Below, one piece after another: positions 25,648-39,129 of a stretch of DNA of 64,000 nucleotides. The DNA is from Panorpa germanica. Its lineage: Eukaryota; Arthropoda; Insecta; Mecoptera; Panorpidae. The stretch covers positions 15,252,001-15,316,000 of the forward strand of contig OY783214.1 of assembly GCA_963678705.1 (NCBI GenBank), read 5' to 3'. The notes beneath the pieces were generated by a model. The model made no database searches and was not told where the DNA came from. It worked only from the letters and a program-made list of their open reading frames with translations. Within the stretch, counting starts at the first letter, position 1. The number at the start of each line of letters is the position of its first letter. A program made the translations under genes and the position numbers.

Positions 25648-25662
25648 TGTGTTTACTTGACA
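25648..25662 (+). repeat. Left target-site duplication of LINE insertion
   Basis: TGTGTTTACTTGACA here is repeated perfectly at 26029-26043, directly after the LINE poly(A) run. These are the two halves of the host target. Confidence 0.92.
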
Positions 25663-26028
25663 TTGGTGAACGGGAAACACTGATGCATATATTAAAAGAA
25701 TGCCCAGACTACTATGAAGAGAGAGTAAAATTTCAAGATAGAATAAAAGTCAGAGAAATTGAAAGTCTAGAGTATCTAGTAAATGAAGAGATTAGGTATC
25801 GATACTATAATGAGTATGCGAAGGAGATCTTTGAAACTAGGAAAATGCTATTGAAGAATGATGAAGTAAGAAGAAGAAGAGATGCAAATACAATAATAGG
25901 AAGTGAAGGAGAGGAATTAGAGCAAGCGAATTGGGATAATTTCACGGTGGATGAGATTGAACAAGCAGCACATATGGGCGGAAGCCTACGAGGTGCTATT
26001 AAATTTAATAAATGAAAAAAAAAAAAAA
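25663..26028 (+). mobile_element. 5'-truncated non-LTR retrotransposon (LINE) insertion
   Basis: A 366-bp insert is bounded by a perfect 15-bp target-site duplication and ends in a run of 14 adenines (26015-26028). The open frame enters from the 5' truncation point and reads GERETLMHILKECPDYYEER near its start, the typical C-terminal region of LINE ORF2 after the reverse transcriptase. The element has essentially no 3' UTR: the TGA stop overlaps the start of the poly(A). Perfect duplication, intact frame and pure poly(A) indicate a recent, target-primed insertion. The clade cannot be fixed from about 110 residues. Confidence 0.9.
25664..26015 (+). pseudogene. C-terminal fragment of LINE reverse-transcriptase polyprotein (ORF2)
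   Basis: About 115 residues from the truncation point to the TGA at 26013-26015. Near the N-terminus of the fragment is TLMHILKECPDY, the E-T-L-x-H-I-L-x-E-C-P motif that follows the reverse transcriptase in many LINE ORF2 proteins. The remainder is charged and helical. The reverse transcriptase and endonuclease domains are absent, so the fragment cannot mobilise itself. Upstream codons in the same frame (from the ATG at 25623) belong to host DNA, including the target duplication, and are fused by chance. Confidence 0.85.
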
Positions 26029-26043
26029 TGTGTTTACTTGACA
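26029..26043 (+). repeat. Right target-site duplication of LINE insertion
   Basis: This is a perfect copy of TGTGTTTACTTGACA immediately 3' of the poly(A) tail. Confidence 0.92.
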
Positions 26044-29000
26044 AGTAGACTAAAAGTAGTTCTACCTCCAACTTTATTAGCAACTTTTTTTGTACGGCAC
26101 ACCGCATACGGCTCGTCGTATACGCTTTTGACCAGCTTATCGTATCGGAATCATTATATTTCTATAACTCTTAATAGTTATTTGAAATCCACCTCTGAAA
26201 ATCATCTCTGGTAAAACTTTCATATAACATTATAAATTCTTATCCCATTCATATGAAATTATTGAAGCAGCAGTAATTTTAGTTGGAATATGATTTGCCT
26301 TGATAAATTCTAATCCTCTTTGATCAAAGTACGTTTCAGGCTTTCATTGATATTATTGGTTTTCATGCTGTAGTATACCTCCGGCTCCGGCTTCAGCTCC
26401 TTTGTGTGTTTCTTTACAGGGATCAGTTCTATTTTCAGACCTTGCCAAGTACTAAGAAGTATGCAAAAATTTGTTTTTTTGTTGAGTCAAATACCTTTAT
26501 CAAAGATGTAAATATATGTACCAGTCTATGTAGATGTAGAATTAGGTATACGACCTTAAATCAGAGCTCGAGTTGTGTTATTTAATTAGTGTTAGTTAAT
26601 TTTAAAGACATTTGAGAACTTAACTAGACACTTGGCACACTTGGTGCCGCAGAAAACTTTCCGGGGAAGGGAAAACTGTAAATTTCTATATTTTTGCTGT
26701 AAATTTATATTTTCAGAAAGGGGCAAGTGTTAAGTTTATCCCATTCCGCGCACGCCTATGTTTCGTTTATGTTTATGTTCACAAAACATATTTTATTTCA
26801 TAATGCGTTCTTTTTCCATTTGTTTTGGTAAATTACTTGACATTTCAGCTACGTGTTTCATTCAACTGTGCTAACGCGGAATAAGAGCCCATAAAGTATA
26901 GTGTGGTATTTATTTCCCATACAGTCGTAACTTAGTGAAAGAATTTCCCATCATACCCCATGAGTTATGCACATAAATCTCTTCGGATCATGATTTCATT
27001 ACTGAATAATACATTCTTGCACAAAAAAATAATAATAAAAGAGTAAAATATAGGACGAATGTTTGTTTCTAAAACAGCAGAACTCGAGGCTCTATATACC
27101 TGCGGATTACTTCCAAAGAATAAATGGCATTCGAAAAACAAGAACGTCTACATAAAGAGTTATGCATTATAATAAGGTAATAATTTTAAAGTACAGCTAT
27201 ACAAGTACAAAATTTAAGATTAACTAAAGAACTAAATAAATCTAAGGTACCTGATAAGAAAGGCCGGCCCTGTACCATTTCGAGGAAACAGATGTATAAA
27301 AACAATTTACGGCAAAAGTTTTATGATCGTGAAGAAAATAAAGGAGAGATTAATGTTTCTTAAAAAAATCCTGAACGATTGATTGCAGTGACGAATGATC
27401 AGAATCGAAAAAGCGGATCAAGCTGAAGGAAACTAAACTAATTTATGTTTAGATTTTAAGAAAAATATAAAGCTGGATTTTCTATATACTCGTATGTTTC
27501 ATCAAATAAAATATGAGATAAAAATTATCTAAAATATGAAATAGAAATAAATCTGCTATAAAATATTCGCAGTCTGCGTAAATACATCTGTCTATCAATA
27601 TTGATTCTCTACGATAAAATATGAAAGCAGTCTGCAGCTTAAAATGTTGGTCTCGTAATTAGCTTTAATATAAATAGATTTTATAAAGCTCAGCATAAAA
27701 AGAAGATACAAAAAATATTTTAATTTAAAAAAGTCGTTCTGCGTTATAATAATGTGCAAGCGGAATGATGGTGAAGATTTTCATATTTTTTAATAACAGT
27801 CTTGCATAATTGTAAAAATAATTAAACACATCTTTTTAATTAAATTTTAATGTATACGCTGCATGATACTTCTCACCATTTTATTTAATAATATTTATGA
27901 AAACTAAACGATATGGAAACGAAGTGGATTTTAAAGATAAACTTAAAACTAAAAAGTTATAGTGATTAATAATAGTTATAGCACGTAAATGGATTGGTAT
28001 CATTATAATGCACTTTACTCTAGGTGCTGATAAATTGCGGAGGCGGCATTATGAGAGAAACATTGGAAAAATATATTCCTCGTTTATATTTTATTCTTTT
28101 AATCAAATATATGTTAATATAAATTACCTTGTAGCGTATGAAAATTCAATGTAAGACATCTTCTATATAAAAGAAATGTAAATTAAATTGTATATTAAAA
28201 ATTACAATAAAAAAGGCAAGAAAGCTGAATTACTAAAGCCGATATTAAATTAAAAATGTATGTTTAACATAACAAGAAAATATAATGTCAGAAGAATAAT
28301 TTTTCGTATCGTACCGCCCTGCTCCCTCTCTGTACTCTGTATTATCTTAGTGAATGTCATATGCCATGCCAGAGGATATGACATTTCATATTGTTTTACA
28401 TATTTTATACCTTCGGGACATTTGTGTGTTACATTTCTAGAAATGGTGTATATTAAGCAAATACCACTTTCAATTTGATATCGAAAGTCATATATGTATA
28501 CTTGATGTAACTGAATATATATTTCCATTTATATTTTGAAGTTGTAGATCGCATGTTCTTCTGTTCGTACACCAGATGGGACCATAGAGTGAAATAGAAT
28601 GTGTTTGCATTTCTCTTGTGGCATACATACATAACTTCTACATTTATTTGCAATTTCTATGTGTGATTTGTTCTATTCTGTAGATTATTTTGATATACAT
28701 AGATTTATGGTGCATTCATAAAGGAATATTATCTATTACAGTGATATAGCTGAGATAGATTTGTTTACCATTAATAATAGTAGTAAATATGCTATCCAAT
28801 GATACGATAATATAGATTTATAGATTATTATGATATGGATAGAACAATTGAAGCAAGGAAAGGAATTTGTAAAGGAAAGCTGCCAATAGGGAGGAATGAA
28901 ATACATCTTAAATCTTTCTACGGATGCCTATGCATTCAATGTCACATTTATTTAACCATATCGATTACTCTTTAAATGTCAATCATTTTATTACGGAAAT

Positions 29001-29517
29001 ATGTACTTTATATACAGAAAAAAGTAATAAAACAATAAGCTAACCTGAAAATATCTACTGAATAACCCCTATCAAATAAAGTGAGGATGTAAAATAAAAA
29101 ATGTATCACATGTAGCCATGTGTTCGTCACCTTATGTAGCGAATAGCGTGTTTATTCAGATCGGTTGGCATATCTCCCTCCCTCCTTCGAAGAACACGAC
29201 ACCCAAGGGTTGAACGCTCTTGAATTTATCAATATGGAAAAGTTTATTTATAATAACATATAAAAATACCACAAAAATTTATATCTGCTTGTACAAGGAC
29301 AAGTATTTTGAACGCTAGACGATGGAAATAAAAACAAATAAGAAAAAAAGTGTCTCTAGTACGTGACGGTAAGATAAAATGCTTGTGACACGATAGTGCA
29401 TGGGACTCAATTTAACTCTGTCAAAGTTTTTACTGATGTAAAATAAATTGCTTGCAAGAAAATATTCTAGAAACGTTCTGAAAGTAATTAAAACAGTTGG
29501 ATAATCTTGATAAAAAA
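26044..29517. other. AT-rich noncoding DNA
   Basis: No gene was seen. A palindrome-like GC-richer stretch, CATACGGCTCGTCGTATACG, lies at about 26105-26124. The hexamer-like GGCTCCGGCTTC occurs near 26390. Neither marks an identifiable element. Confidence 0.4.
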
Positions 29518-29762
29518 GGTAGTCCTCGGACTTACAACTGAGGTGTGTTTTTAGACATAGGTCACAAGTTGAGTTCATGCAAAAGAAAAGCTTTAGAAAG
29601 CGGTTTTTCGAATTTATTACATTGGTACAATCCATTGAGTTTTCTTGAGCAACAACACACTCTCGTGTGTTAATTCTTTTTATTTTTTTTTTTTGAAAAA
29701 GCTGGTTTAAGGAAAGTATTTTCAAGCAAGTATTTATACAGGTAGTCCTCAGATTTAACCGG
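29518..29762 (+). repeat. Pair of direct GGTAGTCCTC motifs, possible DNA-transposon remnant
   Basis: GGTAGTCCTCGGACTTACAA at 29518-29537 and CAGGTAGTCCTCAGATTTAA at 29739-29758 share a terminus-like motif in the same orientation about 220 bases apart. A 136-codon minus-strand frame crosses this interval but shows no domain. Two partial copies or a solo-end duplication are possible. Confidence 0.25.
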
Positions 29763-31485
29763 TGAAACTGACAGCAAAAGATTACAGTTAAATGTCAGTT
29801 TTATTTATTTTGTAAAAATGTTACGACAATTGTTTTAAGGCAGTATTGTCTAATAAATAAAAAAGAAACTATAACGCAGATAAACGTGTCCATCTCAAAA
29901 CCTAATATTCGGAGATATCTCAGCAATGAACTAGACGACCGATCTAACAAAGCTGTTACTTATAACGCTCTTCGCGTTTTTATAACTTGGCTCATGTTGA
30001 GAAACGGAGCTTAAATAAATATGAGGTTGAAAACAAAACAAAATTATCAGTACTCTTGTACAGAAAAAGAGAGAGAGAGAGATAAAGTATAACCTGATTT
30101 TATAAAATGTCACAAACGGATTCCTTAAAAGTAATTTCAGTGAATTTCATTTCGATTCGTTGACAAGGTAACAATTGTTCTTGCACAATTCGTTCTAGCA
30201 TAAATTCCTAGTTAGCAAACGTTTCCATTATTTCATGGAATCCTTGTAAAACGATCGCGGAACGCTAGTCCTCTTAAGGATTCCAGTGAAACTGATATAT
30301 ACTACTATCTAGAATCCTACATAGCCTACAAGAAGGTATACACCTATCATAAAAATGTTGTACCGAAAGTTTTCTTTATATCACTCAATTTACTGAAGTA
30401 AAATTTCAACAAACTTTTTCATAAAAACTTTTTGCGACATTTTATAAAAACAGGTTATACTGTAATTTAGTAATGTCAGCCAACATTACAAAACAAAAAA
30501 ATACTGAAAGCTTTTTATCTAACAGTAAAGCAACAAACAGAAGACTTATTACTTTAAAGATGTAATATAAAAGTTTCATAAACTTTTAAAATAACGTTGT
30601 AGTGTTCGGAGCTTTTGCTAAAGTAAGCTTTGGTAAGTAAGTGTTGAAATTAGTTCTTTTCTTAATGACGTAGTATGGTACCAAATTCTTTAGCGAAACA
30701 AGTTGAGATGCATACTAATTAGATGAATATTTTACATTTTTTATTAAATTAGTTTCTGCATGTATTTAGGCCCGGCGACCATACAAAATAGTTTTTGGTG
30801 AAGGTCGTAAAACAAGTTTTGAATTTAGTTTTAAAACATATTTAGTTCACGTTAATAGCGAAAGATGGTTAACTGAATACAAAAAATTTTACCGCAAAAT
30901 TATATCAACTATAAAAGAAAAACAAGAAGAAGATAGTTTATTAAATGCACGTAAAACAATTACAAAAACTAAACTATCAATTCTGTAAACCAGTTTTAAA
31001 CTCGAAAAGTTTTGACTAACTACTTAATTTCTACAAAATTATTATCAAAGTTTTCTATAAATAAATATATTTTAATCCAACTGTTTTACATATTGAAGCT
31101 TCTGCTTTAATTAAAATTAAAACAAACAAGAGATGGCAGCAACTACCTCTAAGATCTAAACATAGTTTGAAGGAGTAGGAGTGAATTTCCCGTTACCTTT
31201 ACTAAATTTACATACTGTGTACATTATGTAAACTTCGTGTTGTAATTTAATAACCACGTTTATAGGCACACGCAGAAATTGAACACACTTTAAGTCAGTT
31301 GAATGTTAAATTAGAGTTAAGTTGTATTGTTGCTTTCTTGATGCTAATTAATTTTGTTTTTAAGACAATGGTTTAAAGTGGAATGATCAGCACTTCCTTG
31401 TTTGGAAATTAGGCAAAGTTAAACTAAAAGTCTTCTTCAAAGATATACTGTAAAAAAATTGGTGGAAAAAATGCTTCAGACACCT
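29763..31485. other. AT-rich noncoding DNA with a short (GA)n run
   Basis: A (GA) microsatellite of about 15 bases lies at 30068-30082. GGCCCGGCGACC near 30771 is an isolated GC-rich word. No gene was seen. Confidence 0.4.
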
Positions 31486-31547
31486 CGTTCTTAGGCTTAG
31501 GCTGCATCGGAAATAAGCCGACCTTAGATAAATTAAATAAAAAAAGG
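31486..31547 (+). repeat. Repeat family D, copy 3
   Basis: GGCTGCATCGGAAATAAGCC is followed by GACCTTAGATAAATTAAATA and an A-rich end. This matches copies 1 and 2 and includes a longer upstream portion, TTCTTAGGCTTAGGC. It is probably a LINE or SINE 3' end. Confidence 0.5.
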
Positions 31548-33893
31548 AAAATGGAATAAATCTGCTCAAATGAGTTTTAACTTAGTCTATTCTATTTGCA
31601 TTAGATGTGTAACGACAATAGAAAAATTCACACTGGTTAAAATAGAATCTCTGAGAAACATACAGTAGTTAAATGTTGCATAGAATAGTGTGTGTACATG
31701 AGACTTTGCAAAAAAGGTCTTCAATTAAATATAAGGAGAGCTTACTAAAGGGCGGCCTGTTCAGAAAACCTCTAGATACGTTACTGACAGTGCGTTCACA
31801 AAAAGAAAACCGTTTTTATAAAACCTGATTTGCATTATTCAAATTACGTTTCCAAAACAAACTCGACATCTCTGCCAAAGCAGGGTCTTCTAGTATAAGT
31901 GGGTTTTGGTTCACCCAAGTGTCCATTAGTAACACTATACAAATGTTTGCTTTAAAGAGCTCCTAGATCAGCGATTTTCAAATGAGCTCATTAAAATATT
32001 TGAAAATATATTTCTAAGTAGTTCTAAGTTTTCATACATTGCAATTTTATTTTTTATCATTTTTATGAGTAAATTTTAATAATATAAAAGGCTTCTCTCA
32101 CTCTGGGGCAGACTACTTGAAGTAACGACTTTTTCAATAAGATGCATTTGAGTTAATACTCATTAGCACATTTTGCCACAGACAAACGTTGTCTGACGTC
32201 ATTTTACCAACCTTCAAACTCATAGTTTAGCTCATGGGGTATTTGAATTGATCACAGATTTTAAATAAAGTAAAAATGTTTAATACTTATATATTCGTAT
32301 TTTAATCTTTCATAAAAAAGATTCTAAAAAATTTCATCGAGGATTAAATGTCTGTACCCTTGACCGTTACTGATCTCCAGGGTTTGTTTGTTCACGTTAA
32401 ACTACCACTACATCCATATTATTATTCATGTTCATTTGGTTGTATTTGACAAAATCTACATAAAATATCCTCAGATTTAGGTTAACTCTCCTAACCTTAA
32501 ATATCGACCTATACCGTTTACTTTTTTGTACACTCTTCCAGTGGAAAGGATTTATATCCGAACCCCTAATGCAACCCCTGAGCAGTTGACGGTGGAGAGA
32601 TAAACCATCTCCCGAGGTTTCATAAGATATATAGGGGTGACATCATCCACCAATGACTATTCACGTTTTTTTAGGGATGGACTGAGATTCGAATAAAACT
32701 TTCGTAATAACATCCACCAGCCACGAGATACATGTGAATGCTTCTCGGAGTGAAGCGTAAAGAGTAAAGAGTGAAGAGTAAAGAGGAGGAAGTAATTTCA
32801 GCCTCAATAAAGTTTATTTTGTGTGCGCTAAGTCGATGACTTGATTCACTGTGGGAAACTGAGGAAGATTCATCATTAGAGATTCGATTAAGTTAAAAAA
32901 TCGTTGAACTTGTTGACGCGTTTAATATAATAAATATTAGGCTGGGCTTTCTGACTGCAAATCAATTTTGAATTATCAGTGAAAATTGAATTTCTATTTC
33001 TTAGATATTAAAACATAAGTAGTGTAATGTTCAATGGTGTCGGAAAAAAGTACCAAAACACAGCTATATGTTTCTAAATAATTGATATACTAATATATCC
33101 TAACGTTTATATGGTTTAAATAGATCAATCGTGTGCAAAGTTATTAACGTTTTTATATTTGAAAACATAGTTGCAAATCAATTGTCATTTTAGTACACTA
33201 TTGCCATTTATATCTAACTATATAACCATGAAGTAATGTTTCACCTTAATGTTTTATTGTAAATAGTAGTTCAGATATCTTGCAGTGCAGTTACTAGCTA
33301 ATTAAAGTGTTACATTTTCTAACTGAGATTGCATTTTGTAACTTTATAATAAACCGATTAATATTAGGCGATTTTTCAAGGGGTCTAAGCAGTGTAGGTG
33401 TAGGAAATTTAGAGTTAATCTTTAGTTAAACACGTATCAAGACGCAATACTTTCGGCCACTGTGCCGTTCTTTATCAAGTTAATAAATAATAAAGAACAC
33501 ATAATTATAATTTAATAACCAAATTATAAACGTAACATTTTAAATTATAACATAAACTAATTGAGTTTTGGTTTATAACAGAATACCGTACGGCGTACGG
33601 AACATTACGTAATAATTTAATCTTTTCTACACATAATTAAAATAGTCTAATTTCGTTAGACGTGATTAAAGGGAATAATTGAATTTAATCTCATCACGTT
33701 TATCATTACAAAAGGTAAAGTCATTTATTATAATTTGAATTCAGTTTCAGTTCCAGCAGTCGTACCCTAGAAAATCTGTTTTATCAAATGAAATTTGATA
33801 TTTAATATTTCAAAGGAAGAAAGATTTTATCAGAATTTCCTGTATTTTAAACCCTTTTCACTTATCCATCTCGTATATATATACATAGGAATA
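31548..33893. other. AT-rich noncoding DNA with a short heptamer array
   Basis: Imperfect AAAGAGT/GAAGAGT heptamers lie at about 32750-32788. A GC-richer interval, 32560-32650, contains a small hairpin (GGAGAGAT/ATCTCCC). CCGTACGGCGTACGG near 33588 is a perfect palindrome with a 3-base centre. No gene was seen. Confidence 0.4.
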
Positions 33894-33918
33894 ATATATA
33901 TATATATATATATATATA
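33894..33918. repeat. (TA)n microsatellite
   Basis: About 12 uninterrupted AT dinucleotides. Confidence 0.9.
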
Positions 33919-36664
33919 CATAGAAATTGTTGAATTTTAATTTAACTAATTTATTTAATAATTTAATTTAATTACTATAATAGACGAACGATATTCTGCA
34001 ACTGATTATAATACATTTTTAAATATAGTAAACAAATTTTCACAAAAAATGATATTTTTGTAAAAACTGCTTTTTATATAAGCACCGTGTTATTTTCCCT
34101 GCTCTTTGCAGTTTGGTTTAGTAATATGACTGTGAATGGCTTTTTATCAAAATATACTGCAAAATAATTGGTATATCGCTGGCGTTCGAGTTAGGGAATC
34201 AAGTTAAAATCGAAGATGAAGTCTTCCTTAAAATATAGATTAGAAGATGCACTTCGTTGCCTTATGTGCATACAAGGGAATGTCAGTATTGGCATATCGC
34301 TGCTTGCGATTTTATATAAAGAATATGAAAGATACATATTATAAAAACAATATCATTATAAACTGTAACTCAAAAATATAAATAAAATCAACAAATTAAA
34401 AATATAAAAGAAAATTGCAAACGTTTCTTATATCAATGACTTTAAATGTGTTAGAAGCCCCTAAATAGGTAGGGTAGCTGCAATTCCTGATGTTATAATA
34501 GTTTAAATTTACACCGTATAACTTTGTTTGTTGCACCGTGCCGTTTTCAAATTGAAATGGATTTCTACAAATTATTTAAATGTAAAATTCTCGCACCATC
34601 TTTAAATATGTATACTTAATCTCATTTTTTTATAAAACACAACTCGAATTTTCAGAAAGAACGAGCGCTCCCTATTACTCAAGACAGGAGAGACTCTTAC
34701 AAATCATATCATATCTATTTTGTCTCCTCTCATATTCGTAATAATTTTATGCTGCTTAAGGGCATAAAATATTCAAATAAACCCTTTATGCAAATCTTTT
34801 AAAGTATGAAAATCAGGGATGCGGAAACTTTTTGCTTGTGAAATATTGCGATTGTTTATAAAGTTGTGTTAAAGAAAAAATCTTGTTTTTATAATCTTAA
34901 TTTTATACATTTAATTTTTTAATTCAACGAGGTTGGCATGATTGAGACAAGTTCATCACTTATTGTAAAATAAAATCTAAAGTAATGTACACTTCAATAT
35001 ACTCTTACCATAAATAATACACTTATAAGAAGTTTCCGTAATATTATTGAAGTGGTACTTGCATCAAACTATAGTTACGTAACACCCACTTCTGACTATG
35101 TACTTATAGATTGAGTTGTTTATTAACTATATCTACCATTTATTCCACAATATTATTATTTATATTATTCAATGTACGTATAGAAAATAACTAACTTTAA
35201 AACTACTACACATTTCTTATGATGCACTTCAACAATTGTAGAGAAATATATTCACTTTTCTAGAAGATTATTCGTGGAATATTGTATCATATTAAGTTTT
35301 ATGCCATCATCATGTTTAAGCTTATTAAAGTTATAAATATACTTTACAAAAGAGATGTTTAACAAAACTTATTAAACAATAATAATTTTAACAACTATTT
35401 GAATCAAACAAAGTTGCATAGCATCTGTGTTGAAAAACAAGCATGCGATGCAGTTTCGGATTAACGCTAATTACTAAAGAGATTAGTTGGATACTCTAGA
35501 AAGAATATCAACTTGTAGCTGTCTAGATCTTAGTTTAGAGTTATTTTAGAGCAAGAAGTATAAAGGGATCTCATGGTACTCGTAATCTTGGACCGTCTCA
35601 TTGCTTAATACAACTCTGATCGGATCGGATTTGAAACATAACTTCAAATTGGTGATAGAGTTAGATCTTTATAACATATTTAGAACACAGTTGTTAGCAC
35701 CATGCGTGAAATGTTCACAAGTTGAACATACTTTCTAAACCAAACTTTCTAACTTCATTTCTTTACCCATTCGATAGAGGTCGTGATTGTGTGTAACTTA
35801 GATCCAATATAGCTGGCAGCTTGACGTCAGGGAAACATTCTTTGTTGCCATAAGAAGGAACTAATAAACTACAAGATGAAAATACCTAGAATGGTAAACG
35901 TTACGTTTAAAAATAAACTTTGTTGGAGATTTATTCGATATTCTGCGACCAAGTGATTGTATTAAGGCGAATGTATTAACGAATTATGAACTTTACACAC
36001 AAGAACTTTATGCTGGATGAATATTTCTAAAAAGAAAAGGCTACCAAACCCGTTCTTAAAATCTCAAGATCCATCAATTCAGAAGAACCCCATATGCTCG
36101 TTTTAAAATTGCTTAAACACCTGCGCTACCATTCACAGAGAAAATATATATACCAACAAAAAGCTTTTATATGTCTCTCATAAAGTTCCGCCATTCTGAA
36201 AAGTTTTTCCCTTAACAACGGACTGAAACAAACGACAAAAATAATAGGTTGTTAGCTTGACGTATGGTGCTGACACAAGCAGTTGTTTTCCTCGAGAATG
36301 AGTTCGAGTTCGCGTTCGGGTTCCTTAATGGTTCGGATTTTACAGGATTACTTAGTTGAATAATAATACCGAAGTAATACCAACGTAAAAACATAAAACG
36401 TAAAACCTGGAACCAATTTAACATCAAATATCATTAAATGGAATTATTATAAACCTTATTTAATATGAAATAAGGAATAGGTAATATTTGGGACTAGATA
36501 TATCTTATTATGGAAATTATGTTAGATTAGAAGTTATTGATTATTGAATAAGGGCTTATTGCAGATATTGGGACTTTGGAAAAAAGGTATTAGTACGGAT
36601 CCAAAAAGTTCATTCATTCTGTAACTTATTTTTTAGGGATGGAAATATTCTAATTTTTGATTGA
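33919..36664. other. AT-rich noncoding DNA
   Basis: No gene was seen. A small array of GTTCGN hexamers (four units) lies near 36300-36322. Confidence 0.4.
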
Positions 36665-36712
36665 AATATAGGTTAATATAGGCCGATGTTAAATAAATTA
36701 AATAATAAAGAA
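36665..36712 (+). repeat. Repeat family D, copy 4 (diverged)
   Basis: TAATATAGGCCGATGTTAAA is followed by TAAATTAAATAATAAAG. It retains the GGCCGA core and the A-rich tail of the family only. Confidence 0.3.
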
Positions 36713-38931
36713 ATAAGTTCATATAATTTTTATTCACAATTGTATGCAAACTATGGATATTGAAATCCTTTCATTTCGTAGTAACATGTTGCAAAATTCA
36801 TTTTTAATGATGAGCTTATTTCGAAATGGGGTAAATCCTGTTATTATTATAATGAGATACTTAAGCATTTGTGTTTTATCTACTACTCTAATGTGCTTTT
36901 CGCATCAGTTAGATAATACATAGCTTTATGAGACATTCGTGAAATAGTTGGTTTATTAATTTTGGATGTTCTATTAATAATATGAAAATATATGTGTGTA
37001 TGTTAGTATATAGTATAGAAGAAGGAGCTAAACCCCAAAAATACGATATACTCACACTAATACAGATTTAAATTAGGGAAAGGGTTATTAGGAAAGTTTA
37101 TTTAACATTACCAAAGATTAAGAACAAAAGTTACTCAAAGTGGTTCTAAGCTAAAACTTGGCTCATGAGTAAATATTACAACAAATACAAAACCGTGGGA
37201 GTGTTTACATGGAAAGTATCATTCCCACGTATTGTTTTAGTTGCAAGAATGGTTTAGCATATAGCAATACAAGTATGTGTATTTAGTTTTATGCTTTTTT
37301 TAGAAGTATGTATATTCTAATCTTTCTAATAACTAAAATATAAAATATGACAGTACAGCGTTCTTTTTAATTGAACGAGTTAGAAAACAGAATGATTAGC
37401 GTCTTTTGAAATATAAAAAAATAGGAATAAATTTATGGCACATAATTTATATTAAATAAAATATATTTCTGTAACTAAAACAAACAATAAAAAGTAAAAT
37501 TTAAAAAGAAAGTAGTAGGTAGGAATTGCCCTTTACCCTATGTGGGTTCATATTTTAGTATAAACTTATACCGAAATATTTACAAATTTGTTGAAGTAAA
37601 ACTATTTGACAATTTTATTTACTTATATATATCCCGCTAAACACAGTTATATATATTTATGATTTATTTTTATGTATATATGATGTAACATTACATTAGT
37701 GAATTAAACTTTTTATGTAAATTAAACAATGTTACATATTAAACTAGTAAATTATGTATTGTATTAAGACTGTTATCAGTAGAAGGAACTTTATTGATAA
37801 CTAGACTATACTATTAACGACAAAAAGTGTTGCCAGACGTAGTTATTATCATTTACATCGTTAACTTAACGATAATGTTTATCGTTAAAACAATTACGCA
37901 ATTGGGCTACAAGCAGTAATCATATAAATAATTTCTTTGATTGATTGAAAACTATGTAAGCGGCCAGCAATTCTCGTGCTTTAGTATTGAGAGTATAATT
38001 TATACAGATAACCGTTACATGCTTTCAGCATTTGCATTATTCTGCACAGATCTGTGGTTCCAGTATGGAAACAGACTAAAAGCGGCACTGGTTTTGAGAA
38101 GCAAGAAGAAAATAATGATAATGATTATTACAATGTAACCATGCAAAGGAATTAAACAGACAAAGCTGATACTTAAAGACATTCTGTATAAAACAATGTA
38201 ATTTTCTTAATTAAATAGCAGTTGCATGTCGAACACATGACCTTAATTAAATATATAGGAAATTCAATCAACAGTGCAAAGCTTTTCTAACAAAACGAAC
38301 AAAGCCTAACATGAAACGAAAAAATACAAAGCTAAGGAAACGCGCAGAATGTCGTTGAAGATAGATGATAACAAAAGAACTGTGGAACTTTCTTTTATCG
38401 CTGAATCACAATTTGGAGAAATGTATTATATAAAGAAACGTGAAGTATTATAAATAATTGTAGATATAATTATATATATGCTTTGGTTGTCTTTGAACCA
38501 ACATCTCTTCCAACCAATATGTAGTGTTAAGATAGTTGTAAAATGGTTTATGAAGTAAAATGTAATGTAGTCTGTGAATTTAAGGCGGAAGAATGTAATG
38601 CTTCTCTCAAATAGAAAATTGTAACGCAATGCCAGTTGCAAACATAGGTTTACTTCTAGGTTCTATTAATGCAATTTACTTGTTGAAAATTCATAAAAAA
38701 TTCTGTAGATATGAGCAGTAATATTTATCTTGGATAGTGTAACGAAACGAACATTAAGTAATGAACGAAATGATAATGCTTCTCTGCTCCTGGCACATCC
38801 TCAGCAGAATCCTTTGAGATTTACGTGATTTGAACATAGAATTCATTAATAAGTTTATATCGCTAGTTATTTAATCGGAGATTATCTCAAACGCAGAAAC
38901 TGTTTCTATATGTATAACTCATTTGTTATAG
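36713..38931. other. AT-rich noncoding DNA
   Basis: No gene was seen. TCGTTAACTTAACGA near 37858 is a palindrome, followed by a further ATCGTTAA word; no element boundaries are evident. Confidence 0.4.
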
Positions 38932-38933
38932 TA

Positions 38934-39129
38934 CAGGGTGTCCAGAAAGGGTATCGGGTATTTGTTTTCGCGCCATATTCGAAACGGGGAGTCTAAAGGG
39001 TGCGGGGAGGGGTTCGTGGCGTCCGCCATTCTGTGGAGTTTTAGTCACGATGGAACAGTACTCGGGGATGCATCGCGCATTTTGCGTACGAGCGTATTAT
39101 CGTAATGGTGATTCAATAGTGACTGCTCA
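38934..39129 (+). repeat. Left arm of the snap-back element
   Basis: This 196-bp segment comprises the terminus, the 5' untranslated region and the first 27 codons of the transposase frame. It is repeated inverted at 39518-39713. Confidence 0.9.

Noticed and set aside
25805-26107. 100-codon minus-strand frame
   Set aside because: It is the antisense shadow of the LINE fragment.
29315-29725. 136-codon minus-strand frame
   Set aside because: It is AT-driven, Phe/Leu/Ser-rich, without a domain, and spans two transposon-terminus-like motifs. A chance frame is the better explanation.
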